Shown piece after piece: positions 33,967 through 46,361 of a stretch of 64,000 nucleotides of DNA. This DNA is from Sphaerolaimus hirsutus (taxonomy: Eukaryota > Nematoda > Chromadorea > Monhysterida > Sphaerolaimidae): positions 8,312,529 through 8,376,528 of the forward strand of contig OZ038451.1 of the NCBI GenBank assembly GCA_964036195.1. The letters are read 5' to 3'. Both the position numbers and the translations under genes were made by a program. Position 1 is the first letter of the stretch; each line of letters opens with the position of its first letter. The notes below the pieces were generated by a model. That model was not told the origin of the DNA. It ran no database searches and saw nothing but the letters and a program-made list of their open reading frames with translations.

Positions 33967-34492
33967 CCGTAAAGTGCTCTGTAAAATGTGAGATGTCATG
34001 CAAAGTGTCAAAAGTCGTGTGAAATGTTAAATTTTATTTTATTTTTTACCGGCTATTAAGACATTTTACATGCTTTTTACTGTAACTTGGTGTTCCCCCT
34101 GGGCAACAAAAATATCAAAAACATTTCTATCATACTTAAATGTGTAAATATTTTCGTATCGCCTAAAATCGTGCTGCCCCGGTAGTTTGCAAATAGCCAA
34201 ATGTCTACAACTGCATCTGTAACAAGTTTCCAAAATTCTCGAGTGCCCCACTGGCTGACGAAATTCTGTTTCAGCCAGTCTCTCAATTTCAAACTGTCTA
34301 GAGACGGAAACTTTGAGCCGCAGTTCCCTCGGGTTTGAATATCATCTTACCTAGTCATTCTATTAGTTTGTTTGTGGACCTTTTAGCGGCTATTTTGTTT
34401 GCTTCCTGCGTTATTTCCGTTGTTCTGTTGTTCTGATTGAATGACAGCCCTAGTTTTTTTGTTCCTTTTGAACAGTTTATTCAATAATGTGC

Positions 34493-34690
34493 CTGCGCAC
34501 ACTAGTTTTCAAGCGAGATTTTGGAAACTCGTAAATCAGATTTGAAAGAAGTGAGTTTTGTAGAATGTGGTGTCCGTCAACTAACAGTTGACGGAGAGTA
34601 AAAATTACCCATTCTAGGGAACTCATATACGTTCAATTCTGATTTATGTGTTTTCGAAATTTCGGTTGAAAACTAGTGTGTATGAGCACA
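34493..34690. mobile_element. CACACTAGTTTTC foldback (family B)
   Basis: The left end is GCGCACACTAGTTTTC and the right end GAAAACTAGTGTGTATGAGC, with a GTCAACTAACAGTTGACGG palindrome in the centre. About 200 bp without an ORF. Confidence 0.8.
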
Positions 34691-34694
34691 TAGT

Positions 34695-35668
34695 CCCTGC
34701 GCACACTAGTTTTCACACGAAATTTCGAAGACTCACAAATCAGCTAATACCAAATACCCCCCGGGGGGTGATTGTTTCATAGTGCTCCCGAGAGGGGGGG
34801 TATTTCGAGGGGGCTAGGGCCCATTCCGCATCAAAGCCCATTCCGCATGTAGACCCATTAAAGACACATTATGCCTGCAGGGGTAAGAAAGGGGGTGGGT
34901 AACACCACCCCAAACCGCCCAGATATCTATGCTTCCCTGGCGCAAATTTTTTTGGCTACATTCCCCTGAACACCCCCCCCCCCCACCTGGAGCGCTTTTG
35001 AGCAATTTTACCCTAATTTTCACCGAAATTCCCTAATTTTCATACTTCTTATAGAGTTTCACCTTCAAGATAACTAGGTCATGTGTTTTATTACCTATTT
35101 TCAACATGCCAGGTATAATTAAATGTGTTCCGGGCCAACATGCGGGATGGGTTTCCATGCGGAATAGGGCACTGCCTTTCTAGGGGGGTTATTATTTCAC
35201 AAGAACTTTTTTGAAATCCTAGTACAAAATCGTTGTTTGTGATGTGCGCTGGGGTAGAAAAATGCATCAATAAGTGACATGTAAAGACTCCTGTAGACTA
35301 ATATTAATACGAAGATGGTAATTATAAACACTGTTCTAACGTGATTCCGACATTGTTTTAACGTGTGTTCTGCACTACGCAGAACACAAACTGCAGTATT
35401 TGCCATGTACGTTCTCTTTACACTCAATCTGGGGGGGGTATTTCGAGGGGGGGTGATTGTTTCATAGTGGTCTCGAGAGGGGGGGTGGGGTCAAACGAGG
35501 GGGGTATTTCGAAGAAATACGGTAGAACGCATTTGAGTTTTCTACAACGAGGTGGCCGTCAACTACAGTTTACGGAGATTAAAAATGACGCATTGTGGAA
35601 AACTCAAACACGTTCAAAGCTCATTTCTGAGTTTTCGAAATTTCGTGTGAAAACTAGTGTGCGCAGGG
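34695..35668. mobile_element. Second family B foldback, split by an insertion
   Basis: The left piece (34695-34748) and right piece (35524-35668) match the two arms of the element at 34493-34690. Between them lies about 775 bp ending in GAAGAAATACGG, the right end of a CCGTATT-group element, with G-runs and C-runs. The inserted element lacks a typical left end. Confidence 0.7.
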
Positions 35669-36938
35669 TCAATATGCCCCCTTGTTAATTTATGCGCAAA
35701 TGTTCCGTTCTATGAAGGCTTTCAGTAAATATATTTGTAGCATTTTAAGTGAGTTGCGTAAGCAGCTGTCAGGAGATGACGCATAAAAATGAGATGTTTC
35801 GTGTTTTAGAATGCTTTGTTTTTAAATCTGTTTAGTGAAGTGTTCTCACTCATTTGCGTAAAATTTCCCGTAGTCACTAGTACAAAAAGTCTAGAAAAAA
35901 TTGAGTCTAAAAGTATTTAAAAAATTGCGTCTTAAGCATGGAAGATCTATTGGCACTGCGCTGGCGCAATCTATGGGTTACATATTTACATTTTTTTCTT
36001 TTTTCTTTTTTTTTGTAAAAAGGGGGGTTCACCACACTGGATTCCGATCGCGAGTCCGGCAAATTGTGGGGGATTTTCCTAGAACTTAGTCACATTTGAA
36101 TCCTACTTGCGAACTAGATTGACGTGTTTGTGTCTGTAAATATTTTACAAGAAGTGTTCCATTCCTATGCACCGCCCACTCCCTTCGGGGTAAATTTTTT
36201 TTAGTGAATAATTCTCCAGTCCAGGGTACAAATTCAATAAGAAAGTATATAGGACGGGCAGAACGCTTTTCAATGAATGATACCGTATTTTAATGAATAA
36301 GGTGACGTGGAAATTGTGCACCGAATAATCCGAAAGTGGAAGCAATGTGATGTGATGAGACAAAATTGCAAAATGACAAAATTTAATTCAGATGGAATAT
36401 GGTAGATTTCGTTGTAAGTTGTTCGGTGGGGGGTTCACTAAACTTTGTGTCCCCCCATTCTGATGTAGGTACTTTGCTTCAATTATTTATATGCCACTCC
36501 AGTTTAGCTTTGACTATTTTGACCGATTTTTTTCTGTTTGTTCCAGTTCTGAGATATTTATTTATAGGGCGCTTGTAAAAACACGCTCGTTTTCTAAAAC
36601 AAATAAAGTTTAACATATTTAAAAGTCTAGCGCCAGTCCCGTGCCCTGTAATGTGTAAAATGTTGTCCTGTGCCATGTAAAATTTATGTTGCATTTACGC
36701 ACGAAAACAATACTTAGCGCTTCACATTGGCAGTCAGCCAACAATGACTAGCACTTGTAACTATTGTAAAACAAGAATAAATTTGGTTACCTTTCAAACG
36801 TTCTATCTTTACGTCCTCACAACACTCGTTCGCAGTGCTGGCACACTTCCAACGTGAGACATGAATCAGAGCGCGTGTAAACTGTTCGGTCCGTTTCGTA
36901 CACTATCAATCTTGTTCAACTCCCCCCCCCCCCCGCAG

Positions 36939-37074
36939 GACCACTACTCATTCACCCTGGAGCAGCTAGCCCAGGAGGGAGGGGGTGCCCAAATGGCCAT
37001 GCCGCTGACGCCACCCCCGGACGATTTCGACGCGGACACCCCCTATGCCACTATTGATCGAGCGCTCGCCAATG
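36939..37074 (+). CDS. CRAL-TRIO protein (MOSPD2-like), fifth exon
   Basis: The acceptor is a long C-tract ending CCCGCAG; donor GTGCGT. 45 codons plus one base. It starts DHYSFTLEQL, aligning with the aromatic segment after the MGG turn in MOSPD2, and continues into a PLTPPPDDFDADTP stretch that looks like a disordered linker. It is preceded by a 6.7 kb intron. Confidence 0.8.
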
Positions 37075-37139
37075 GTGCGTTAGTGGTTATGTTTACTAGG
37101 CTGACCGTTGAGTATGCGTTTGAGGTTACTTATGTCAGT

Positions 37140-38035
37140 GGATAATGTGTGAGCGGGATACTTATGCGTGCACTTTCAGAAAAAAATATTTAAAAAACGC
37201 GAAGGCGGAGTCGTGTAGAAATGACGGAAGTTCTTTCCTTTAATATTTTTCTATTTCTGGAACTATTGATTTTATTAACTATGACTAGGGTTGGCCGATG
37301 TTTTTTTTTTAAACGTTTTTTTTTTTTTTAACGTTGTTTTTTTTTAAAAAACATGACGTCCGAAATGTTTTTTTTTTTTTAAAAACATCGGCCGAAATTT
37401 TTAGTACTAAGCACTAGGTATTTTGCAAAATTTTTGCGCGCAAGCGCGCAATTTCACACACAAATTGACATTGGTGGTTGTTTTCATTGGTTTTGTTGCA
37501 TTTTTAGTATCAAAACATCCATTTCTATGTGCTACCATGGGTGAATAAGCCGACATATGTTGCTGTAATATATAATATTGAGGTAATGTGCTTCCATGTA
37601 CCTCCACAGTGTGTAACTTCACTCCCAAAGTAACAACCTCCTTTTATAACCTTGTTTGATCACCATTCCGTGCCAAACTTTACCTGAAGTCACGAACATT
37701 TGACTATAAGGCGATATACGAACGATATGTCGACGAAAAATGGATATTTTTGACACAAATCACCACTTATAATGCTATCCCATGGCTCCACAGCCATTAT
37801 ATGGTCATATTTAACATCACAGAGTATTGCCAGTGTCTGATATACCTATATATGTTGACACTAGGTCATATCTGGGAGCTTTTAAAAAAAACGTTTTTTT
37901 TATAAAAAAAACGTTGTTTTTTTTAAAAAACATCGAGTTAAAAAAAAAATTTTTTTTTTCAACCCTAACTATGACGTCATGATGGAGTGTTTCCTTCAGA
38001 AAAATGCATAGAGTGCAGTCCGCAGAGTATACTGT
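37140..38035. repeat. CCGCCGAGTATA-type element carrying an inserted MITE (family C)
   Basis: The sequence on both sides of the MITE at 37286-37967 matches the uninterrupted element at 56570-56828 (GGCGGAGTC ... GACGTCATGATGGAGTG ... AAAATGCATAG). The right end, CAGTCCGCAGAGTATAC, is slightly diverged. The left end is poorly defined. Confidence 0.7.
37286..37967. mobile_element. hAT-type MITE with poly-T/poly-A arms
   Basis: It starts TAGGGTTGGCCGATG and ends TTCAACCCTA, 682 bp, with the exact 8-bp duplication ACTATGAC at 37278-37285 and 37968-37975. Its arms are long T and A runs with AACGTT and AAAACATCG words. The empty version of the site can be seen in the related element at about 56765. 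Confidence 0.93.
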
Positions 38036-38166
38036 TATTAGGGTCTGTACTTGCAGATTGTCATTCTGGGAGGGTGAGACTTACTAGGATGCTCAAACAT
38101 TTGGGTTATTACCCTCCCCCCCTAAACTAGACCCCCTGATATACTTGATTTTATTTGTCTTTCCAG

Positions 38167-38219
38167 GATCGCTGGGCAGCGGGGCTGACCAGACGGACAC
38201 CAGCCGCGGCAGAAACAGG
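38167..38219 (+). CDS. CRAL-TRIO protein (MOSPD2-like), sixth exon
   Basis: Acceptor TTGTCTTTCCAG, donor GTGGGT. Two leading bases complete the codon of the fifth exon and 17 codons follow, ending in phase 0. The product, GSLGSGADQTDTSRGRNR, is linker-like. No MSP domain, coiled coil or tail anchor exon was found further on, so the gene either continues past large introns or lacks them. Confidence 0.7.
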
Positions 38220-38353
38220 GTGGGTCATTAGAAAACTTTTGTTTAACACTTTTTGGGGCTAGTGCATTCGAACGACTAGGGCTCAATTTCACACCTTGGT
38301 AAGTCGCCAGAAAAGTTATACATTCTTTCTTTGTGACATTCTTTCAGTAATTA

Positions 38354-38657
38354 CCGTATTTCCTCGAAATACCCCCCCCCCTTGAAATACCCCCCCCCCC
38401 CCTCGTTTGACCCCCCCCCTCGAGACCACTATGAAACAATCACCCCCCCTCGAAATACCCCCCCCCCAAATTGAGTGTAAAGAGAACGTACATGACAAAT
38501 ACGGCAGTTTATGTTCTGCGTAGTGCAGAACACGAACTGCAGCATTTGTCATGTACGTTCTCTTTACACTCAATCTGGGGGGGGGGTATTTCGGGGGGGG
38601 GGGCTGATTGTTTCATAGTGTTCTCGAAGGGGGGGGGGGTATTTCGAGGAAATACGG
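38354..38657. mobile_element. CCGTATT-group element with C-rich words
   Basis: TA, then CCGTATTTCCTCGAAATACC at the left and GGTATTTCGAGGAAATACGG, then TA, at the right. The core repeats CCCCCC and TCGAAATAC words. It contains a palindrome around GTACATGAC/GTCATGTAC. Confidence 0.85.
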
Positions 38658-39004
38658 TATACTCGGCGGACCGCAAAGAATCCTACCACAATGTAATGGG
38701 CCCACACACGCTAGTTGACATTCGACACCAAATGTCAACTGGTGCCGATCCCGATTCAAAGCTTGCTGGCGAGCCGACGAATAACTTTCAAACACAAGCT
38801 TTTAATTGGGAGCGGAACCAGTTGACATTTGGTGCCGATGTCAACTAGCGTGTGGGGGGCCAATGAATTAAATCCTGTTATATATTTCGTAATTAATTAT
38901 TCCATAGTAAAAACGAAATATTATGATGAAAAACTGTAAGTGTTTTTGGTTCATTCAGATGGGTTATGGTAGGTTTCCATACAAAGTGTGATGTCCGCCG
39001 AGTA
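38657..39004. mobile_element. TATACTCGGCGGAC element with a nested foldback
   Basis: The left end is TATACTCGGCGGACCGC and the right end GTCCGCCGAGTATA. A family A foldback (38698-38862; TGGGCCCACACACGCTAG ... CTAGCGTGTGGG) lies within it. Confidence 0.75.
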
Positions 39005-39014
39005 TACCTACCTA

Positions 39015-39424
39015 CCGTATATCCTTGAATAAGACCCCCCCCCCCTTGAATAATACCCCCCCTTGAATAACACCCCCCTGTTGGCCAGGTGAGGAAAAAA
39101 TAACGCCCCCCCTTGAATAACTCCCCCCTCTTGAATAAGTCCCCCCTCTGGGTAAAACGACAATGTGTATTTGAATGATTCAGATGCCGATGAACTCGAA
39201 TTTTAGGATGGATACGTTGTTTTTTTCTTGTTGAACTGGTCATTTTCTGCATTAGATGTGTTGACGGAATGCATACAAACAATGAATAACATGAAAGTTT
39301 TCCTGGAAGTTCTGAGGAAAAAATAACTCCCCCCCTTGAATAGTACCCCCCCTTGAATAACTCCCCCCTCCAAAACCTCTGACGAAATAATAACGCCCCT
39401 GGGGTCTTATTCAAGGATATACGG
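39015..39424. mobile_element. CCGTATATCCTTGAATAA element
   Basis: TA-flanked inverted ends, CCGTATATCCTTGAATAAG and CTTATTCAAGGATATACGG. The core repeats CCCCCCTTGAATAA words. Same group as 38354-38657 but with a different repeated word. Confidence 0.85.
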
Positions 39425-40843
39425 TATATGAACATATCAGAGCAGGGGTATCCTGGATTTTGATCACCCGGGGGTTGGAGAGATAACAAATCGCTCCATA
39501 AAATTTATGGATCGAAAGAATTTGCACGAAAACGTTTTATTCACACATTTTATTTTGTCGATCATCTAGGGCGCATTACTCTAGACTTAAATCTGGCCCC
39601 TGGCAAAACATAAAATGCGTCAGAATTACAAGCTCACATTTCCTCTGATGTGGATCTAGATTGAGTTTCTTCCGATGAAATTTTCATGTGTTTTTGCATG
39701 TATTATACACATTTCGCACAGCGCAGTTTTACTTTGCAAGACTCGGAAATTTCACACTTTGACTATGTGAGTAAATAAGAAAAATGACGCTGCGCTCGCT
39801 CTCAATGGTGCAACTAATTATGAACGTATAATAACGTACATAATATGATATCTACAATTTTTGCAACTCTGTTTATGTTTATGTAGCGAGTCCTTTGAAT
39901 CCTAACTTTGTGTCTTCACGAATTATTTCACCCCATTCGTGGCATTGCATCCAGCTGCAATGCCAACCGGGGGGGGGGGGAATTCCCAAAGCCTGTAAAA
40001 TGTCAAATGTCATGCAAAGTGTCAAAAGTCATGTAAAATGCCTTTGAAAATGGCAAGCGTACATTTCCTATTTTACAGGGCATTTTACATGACTTTTGAC
40101 ACTTTTCATGACATTTTACATTTTACACTGTCTTGAACTGGCACCTGAGGCAAGTGGACAAGTGACAATAAGGTTGTCACTGATGAGTGAAGTGATAATA
40201 TGGTGTAATTTCAGTGACAATTAAAGATGTAAATTAATATACTTGTCCCATGCCACTCGGCTTGCCACCTGAAACTCTACTTGCCACACACCACTTTCCT
40301 TGTCACTTCTGCTTTTTGAATCCCTGCTAAAAGAAACTGTCGCTTGAATTGTTTCAAATTCAACTCATCTATTATGCGACAAACGAAGTTTCTGTTTACA
40401 CAGCAATTTTTCCAACATTTGACGTAAATTTAAAGATAAATATGTCTGAAATTTTTTACTTGTCATCCTAAAACCGGCACATTCGCGAAGGTCGGGTTTC
40501 AAGCTTTTGTGGCCTTCGTTTGAGATCAAATTTTGCTTGATGTATTCAAGCGCATTGAAAAGCATCACCCCATATCATATTCAGAATTTATGAGTAAAAC
40601 AACCGGTCAGTTGAACATGCTCCATAAAGTTGGCTAATTAAGCTAATGGATAAAAGTTTAACGTAGCCTTACATGTGTTGCTTGCGGGTGCCACGCAGCG
40701 GCGCCGATGCTTAATATTTTATCAGCACTGTTTTATGTGATTGAATTTTTGCTCGATAAATTAATGTCGCCGCAAATAGCGCACGCTGTCAAACGAGTTG
40801 TCACCTGCTCCCGTATTCAATTAGAACGTAAAGCGTTCGTAAG

Positions 40844-41570
40844 TAGGGTTGGGATGATCGTATTGTAAACAGCGGGCAAGCCAGGTCCGGCGCCCACTTT
40901 CTGAGTGTGGGTCGCCGACCTTCCCCAGCCCGTATTACCGTATTTCTTCTAATAGAAGAGCGCCCTTCCATTTTTTCCGTCAACTTTTTACGTGCCGTTC
41001 TATTGGAGGCTGCCGTTCTATTTTTTCACCAATATTTTTCAGACATTTTTCATTTGAACATAGTGTTTTTAATGAAAAATGAACAACATTTTACTATCCG
41101 AGCATCAATTCAAACAAGAACAACATTTTACTATCCGAGCAACAATTCAAACAAGAACAAATGTGAAAATAAACCTAAATCAGAGTTCTGAACACCTTGG
41201 ATGTTAACACCACCCATTTTTCTAATACTTGTGTTCTGGCACTCTTATTTCAACCTGAAGTTCTATTGGAGGTGCCGTTCCATTGGAGGTATGCCGTTCT
41301 GTTAGAAGAAATACGGTAGTAGTGGGAGGGGGGGTCGAGTATATATACGCCCTCAAAATTTCGAATAAATAACCCCACTACAGCTGGAGATGTGGCGTCC
41401 GGCGCCGACTCAGAAAGTAGATGCCGGAACTGGCTTGTCCGCTGTTTGCATTGTATCGAATATCGACTATTTTTTCGTATCGACTATCGCATGTCGACCA
41501 TTTTTTCATTGAATATCAATATCGAGGCCCGAGGGTCAATATCGATATTCAATATATGATTCCAACCCTA
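40844..41570. mobile_element. TAGGGTTGGGATGATCG element with an inserted CCGTATT-group element
   Basis: The ends are TAGGGTTGGGATGATCG and ATGATTCCAACCCTA. Inside is a TA-flanked element (40938-41316; CCGTATTTCTTCTAATAGAA ... GTTAGAAGAAATACGG) with GCCGTTCTATTGGAGG words. No matching 8-bp flanking duplication is seen for the outer element. Confidence 0.7.
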
Positions 41571-43896
41571 CTGGCGAGGCTCCCGACACTAGAATAAAAT
41601 GTTTTATTTACTGGCCACCTGCTTTTTTGGTAGTATTTGAAAATTTATTTGAATATCAATACAAATGTGATATTAAATACCCTGATTATCAAGGCCGACC
41701 CTAATGCCTATCAAAAACCGGGTCGGACAAATTGTGAATGTTCTGCACATTACATATATGTAAACCAGTGTTCTAATTGAATTTGACCCCTGGGTCGCAA
41801 TTACATGTCCTTTTTCGTCCACCTATCTATCTACCCCGAAGCAAAATTGTTGGCTGCTATCCCCTGACCCCCCCCCCCCCACCCCTCCCCCTCGAATCGC
41901 TCAACTATCTATCCATGTTCAGCAAAGTTTGAGCGATTTAGCAACAATTTTCGCTCAAAATCGCTCAATTTTGCAGATTTTTTTACCCTTTTTTTAGAAC
42001 CCCAACCCCCCCCCCAAAAAAAAAAAAGCAAACAACAACAACAATTTTCAGCTAACTGATCCCCCAGAGGAGCAATTTGCTATGTATCGAATACCCGCGA
42101 GGGTAAAAATCCTGGTAAAACCTCACCTATTTTACACGTTTGTCTTTGTTTGTTGTTTTGATGCAATGTGGGTTTGTGGGTGCCTTCGATGCAGTACAAT
42201 TAGTACGCTTCATTAATTTTCGCGCCTATATCATTTTTTTGTACACTATAATTATCTATATTAGTTTGTTGCTCGCTGTGATACGTATTTATTTAGTTGA
42301 TGAATGTAACCAAAACCAGCATAGAAATTATTGTTCTAACTCAATTTATGTCCGTGGTTCAATCGCATGAAAAATACTATTCTCTGGCGAAACAATTGTG
42401 ATTTATTAACAACATTACCTTTTTCATTTAATTACAGTGGCTCATTTCTGATTTTACTCCACGTTTTTGAAATCCTACTGAAGAATAAACGTATTTTTAC
42501 CTGAAAACGTTTACACTAAAACTCCCAGGAATCACACAGTAAAATTAATGACGTTTCTATAATATTTTCTGGAATGGAAGTGAATGCTTTTTGATGCTCC
42601 TGCAAAAAAAATTTCAATTCCAAAAAAAAAAACAGATGAAAATTGTATGAACATTTTTTGCACATATCATGTTCATGCAACACATTTCACTAAACCAGAA
42701 CGTTTCAGTCGGATTAAACGGTTTTCCACTGGATGGCCTACATAAATACGGCACAATTTTTCACATTTAATTGTTTCCCACTCTCACTCACAACACAACT
42801 CGTTATCTGCATTGCAAAATAGTCTTCGCTATTGGTGCTCTAGCTTGGTTAGGGATGGCAATAAAGTTTTTTCAATTGATTAAAATCTATTTTTAAAATC
42901 ATACTGGTTATCATACTTCATGGATTATGACCTATACATTTTTTATGGATGAAACACTTCATCATGACATTATCATTGACAAATCAATATCATTCTAAAA
43001 AAAAGTTACATGCCTAAAATGGCTGTTTGTCCATTATTATTTGTCTGTGCATGTATTGGCGCATTGCCACAAAAGACATAAATATGTGTGCATGTTCACT
43101 GTGCTGTCCAAAGAATATAATGTAGTATAAAAAGTACAAGCCAATGTGCTTGCCACATGCTTCTGAGTTGTGAAACATCACACATTGCATATTCATGTTC
43201 TCTTTTCTGTTTTTTTAAACACTGTCCAAGGTCCAATTTCCTTCTTTTCATGAAGTACATATTTACCTAAAACTTCTTTTTGTGTTGTCCAGGTTAGAAA
43301 TTCTACTGAAGTAACTCTGTTAGTAAATTTGAAAAACTTTTAAAATACTTTTAGCAACTCTGCTTGAAAACTGGGTTAAATCATGTGTGCTTATCTACCA
43401 AACAAAGTGTGCCAGGCACTTTCTTTGAACGGCAATATGCTATTCATCCACTTTTCGGATGCACATAACATTTCTAAGCTAAATAAAGTTTCGATCTCAA
43501 GAGAACACAGTTGAGACACATCCACTTCTGAAAAAACTCGGAAACTCCAGAATTTTGAAAATTGAACTAATAACGGGAAAGGGCATCTAGAATGAGTCAT
43601 GCACATTTTTCATTAATTTCCAAAAAAAATTTAACGTCACATGTCTGATGTCCTTTTTTAAGTCTCTTTTTTAACCTTTTTGGAACAAACACGAACAAAC
43701 TTTAAAAAAAAATAGAAAACGAATTACACCTAAACTGTGGTTTTCTCGAAATCAATTTTTGGAGTTATATACTTTTAGAAGTAGATGCGTCAGGTCACTT
43801 TTGGAATCCCCTTGGATTATAAATATGTTTCTTTTCTGCAAGTTATTCACTTGTCCCAGTGCGTGTGTGTTTGTGTGTCTTTATGAGAGTGCTACA

Positions 43897-44600
43897 CGAA
43901 ACGTGCAAGCGCATGAAACATTTTGTATCATTACACACGCCCATGCGCCCATGAAACACGCCGGTTTGCCCATGAAACACGTGCGCGCGGTGTCATAGCA
44001 ATGTATGCGCGCGCGTCGCATTTACTTATTTATTTTGTAAGTAAAGTCAACCGTTTTCAATGCTGTATATTACCTATTTACATGCGTGCCAAATTGCGTT
44101 TGATGCCTTTGATAATTAAACATGCAAAGTAAACATTGTTAGATGTGTTAATTGTGTCAAAATAAGCTATTAATTCATTGGAGCGACTCAATCAACTGTA
44201 GCACAGCAAATATCCGACCAATAATGTTAACAATAGATAATCTGTATAAAAAATGTTTAGACATTGTTTCTTCCAATTAGTAATATTAGTAATGACGTGT
44301 GAACAGATTTAGACACTGCGCTCACAATAATCAATATTGAGCACATTCAAATTATCCATGCTGCCAGCCGCGCATTCACGCCTTGCCAATCACAGTAATT
44401 ATCGACACTCTACTTAACAAATTATCAGTACACAGATTGCGCACTCACGCATTGCTATGACACCGCGCGTGCGTGTTTCATGGGCAAACTGGCGTGTTTC
44501 ATGGGCGCATGGGCGTGTGTAATGATACAAAGTGTTTCATGGGCGCGTGTGCGTGTGTAATGATACAAAATGTTTCGTGCGCTTACATGTTTCATTGGAT
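43897..44600. repeat. Large inverted repeat with CCCATGAAACACG words
   Basis: The arm at about 43897-44010 (CATTTTGTATCATTACACACGC, GCCCATGAAACACG) is mirrored at about 44455-44595 (CGTGTTTCATGGGC, GTGTAATGATACAAAATG). The middle 450 bases are AT-rich. Confidence 0.75.
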
Positions 44601-44617
44601 CCTCCCGTCTTTATGTG

Positions 44618-44832
44618 CCCACACACACTAGTTGACATTGCAAATTCGTGTCCACTGAATGTCAACTGAATAACAACAAATAAATTAAGCACCACACTTA
44701 ACAGAAACAATAGAATTAAGTGTCACAATAAAAAGGTTGACGATGCTCTATCACATGGGAAAGTTGTAATCAAATTATTGACCAAAATTTAGTTTACACG
44801 AAATTTGTCACCAGTGTGTGTGTGAGCCCGGA
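44618..44832. repeat. Diverged GTTGACAT foldback (family A)
   Basis: The left end is TGTGCCCACACACACTAG and the right end CACCAGTGTGTGTGTGAG. Interior words match the leader copies at 1857 and 4492. Confidence 0.6.
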
Positions 44833-44863
44833 GTGGCCCTACAACTATTTTGCGACAGAAATG

Positions 44864-45268
44864 TACATATATGCGTTAAAGATATTTGAGTTGACCAAAA
44901 TGTATGATTTTCCATCTATAACAGCTGTTGACGAACTGATTATTCCTGTAAACTCAATAGCTGGTACAGTTTTCGAAATTTCTACCGTAACCAGTGCGTG
45001 TGGCCAATGTATTTGGATATCTGAAACAAAACATGCAGTGACCACTTTTCGCAATAACCTCAAAAATATGAAATGCCTGTTTCTAAGCACCGGGTCCCGA
45101 ATTCAATCTGATCGTAGGGTGCCCGAAAATTTTGTTAAATCTTCTGAATGTCCGGCGCCTAAGGTTCTAATTAAAGTTCGCCACGCCTATCATCGGACCA
45201 GAGCCGATATGTACCTGGCTGCTCAAATAAGATCCCGACAAAATTCACAGCCACCCCCGTGTCCATAA
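44864..45268 (+). CDS. Unrecognised ORF, possible gene fragment
   Basis: The ORF is open from within the repeat at about 44816; the first clear ATG after the repeat is near 44861-44866. About 134 residues with balanced composition, six cysteines, a basic C-terminal half and a PPPCP end. I recognise no domain. Codon use looks less random than the repeat-derived frames nearby, but no splice signals or homology support it. It could be a transposon gene fragment. Confidence 0.25.
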   Translation, partial: YIYALKIFELTKMYDFPSITAVDELIIPVNSIAGTVFEISTVTSACGQCIWISETKHAVTTFRNNLKNMKCLFLSTGSRIQSDRRVPENFVKSSECPAPKVLIKVRHAYHRTRADMYLAAQIRSRQNSQPPPCP

Positions 45269-46056
45269 ACTGGCTGTAATATTTATTCAAAAGCAGTGGC
45301 GTAGTTAGTATTTTTCAACGTATTATACGGACCCCGGCGAACTTTGGTCTCTATGATAACGGAATGGAGTTATGGTGCTGGCGCCATTTGTAGCCGCCGC
45401 GCCATGGCGTGATTGGCGCTAGCGTTGGCGCCAATGTCTACTAAATATATACCGTATTTCCTCGAAATACCTCAGGGGGTTTATTTTTCAGAGTGAGATT
45501 TTTGAGCGGGTTTAAACGAGAGGGGGTCAATTATTTCGCCAGAAGTTTTTGAAATCCCAGTACAAAATTGTTGTCTGTAACGTACACAGCCGTTGAAAAA
45601 TACAACATAAACCGCCATGTATAAGACTCTTTAGACTTAAATATGTAAGCAGATGGTATAAACCCTGTTCTAACATAACACAGTCATTGTTTTTAATGTG
45701 TGTTCTACCTTTCCCGGATCACAAACCGTAGCTTTTGTCATGTAAACAGGGTGCACGCCAGGTCCGCCACCCAAATTCTGAGTCGGTGCCGGACGCCATA
45801 TCTCCAGTTGTAGTGGGGGAATTTATTCGAAATTTTGAGGGCATATACTCGAAACCCACCCACTACTATACACGGGCTGGGGAAGGTCGGCGACCCACCT
45901 GAGTGTGGGTCGCCATATGAACGAAAAGTTTTTTTGAAAAAATCCTTGTCCACGCGAGGTCCGCCACCCGTTGTTTTTTTGATATAACGGGCTGCCAAAC
46001 TAAAACTGTTGGGGGGAATTGATCGAAATTTTTGAGGGGGTGTACACGACACCCCC

Positions 46057-46345
46057 CACTACTTTTCACGGAAGGTTGAGCCCCCTGGCGACCCCCCTGA
46101 GAGTGGACCACTGGCAAACAAAATGATATTTTTGAGAATACGCTGTCCAGGTTTAGCACTGGACAGCAAAAATAAAAATTACATTAGAATGTCCTCCAAG
46201 GGACATTCTAATGTAATTTTTATTTTTGCTGACCTGGACAGCGAATTCTCTAAAAATATCATTTTATTTTCCAGTGGTCCACTCTCAGGGGGGCTGCCAG
46301 GGGGCTCAACCTTCCGTGAAAAGTAGTGGGGGTGTCGTGTACACC
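46057..46345. repeat. Long inverted repeat beside the assembly gap
   Basis: The arms are about 140 bp each and largely complementary. The centre is a perfect 29-bp stem (46166-46194/46201-46229) with a 6-base loop. The right arm runs up to the gap, so the gap probably begins within the same repeat. Confidence 0.85.
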
Positions 46346-46361
46346 CCCTCAAAATTTCGAT

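Larger units (their letters stand above)
30197..36938. other. Large repeat-filled intron of the CRAL-TRIO gene
   Basis: No coding exon was recognised in these 6.7 kb. They hold a GTTGACAT foldback directly after the donor, a long GGGGACTTCC foldback, a hAT-type MITE, two related foldbacks with CACACTAGTTTTC ends, and runs of C or G. AT-rich sequence without a recognisable signal fills the rest. Confidence 0.6.

Noticed and set aside
40686..40698. A 13-base match to the LTR start (GGGTGCCACGCAG) in host DNA.
   Set aside because: Too short and without flanking LTR similarity, so it cannot be called a solo-LTR remnant.
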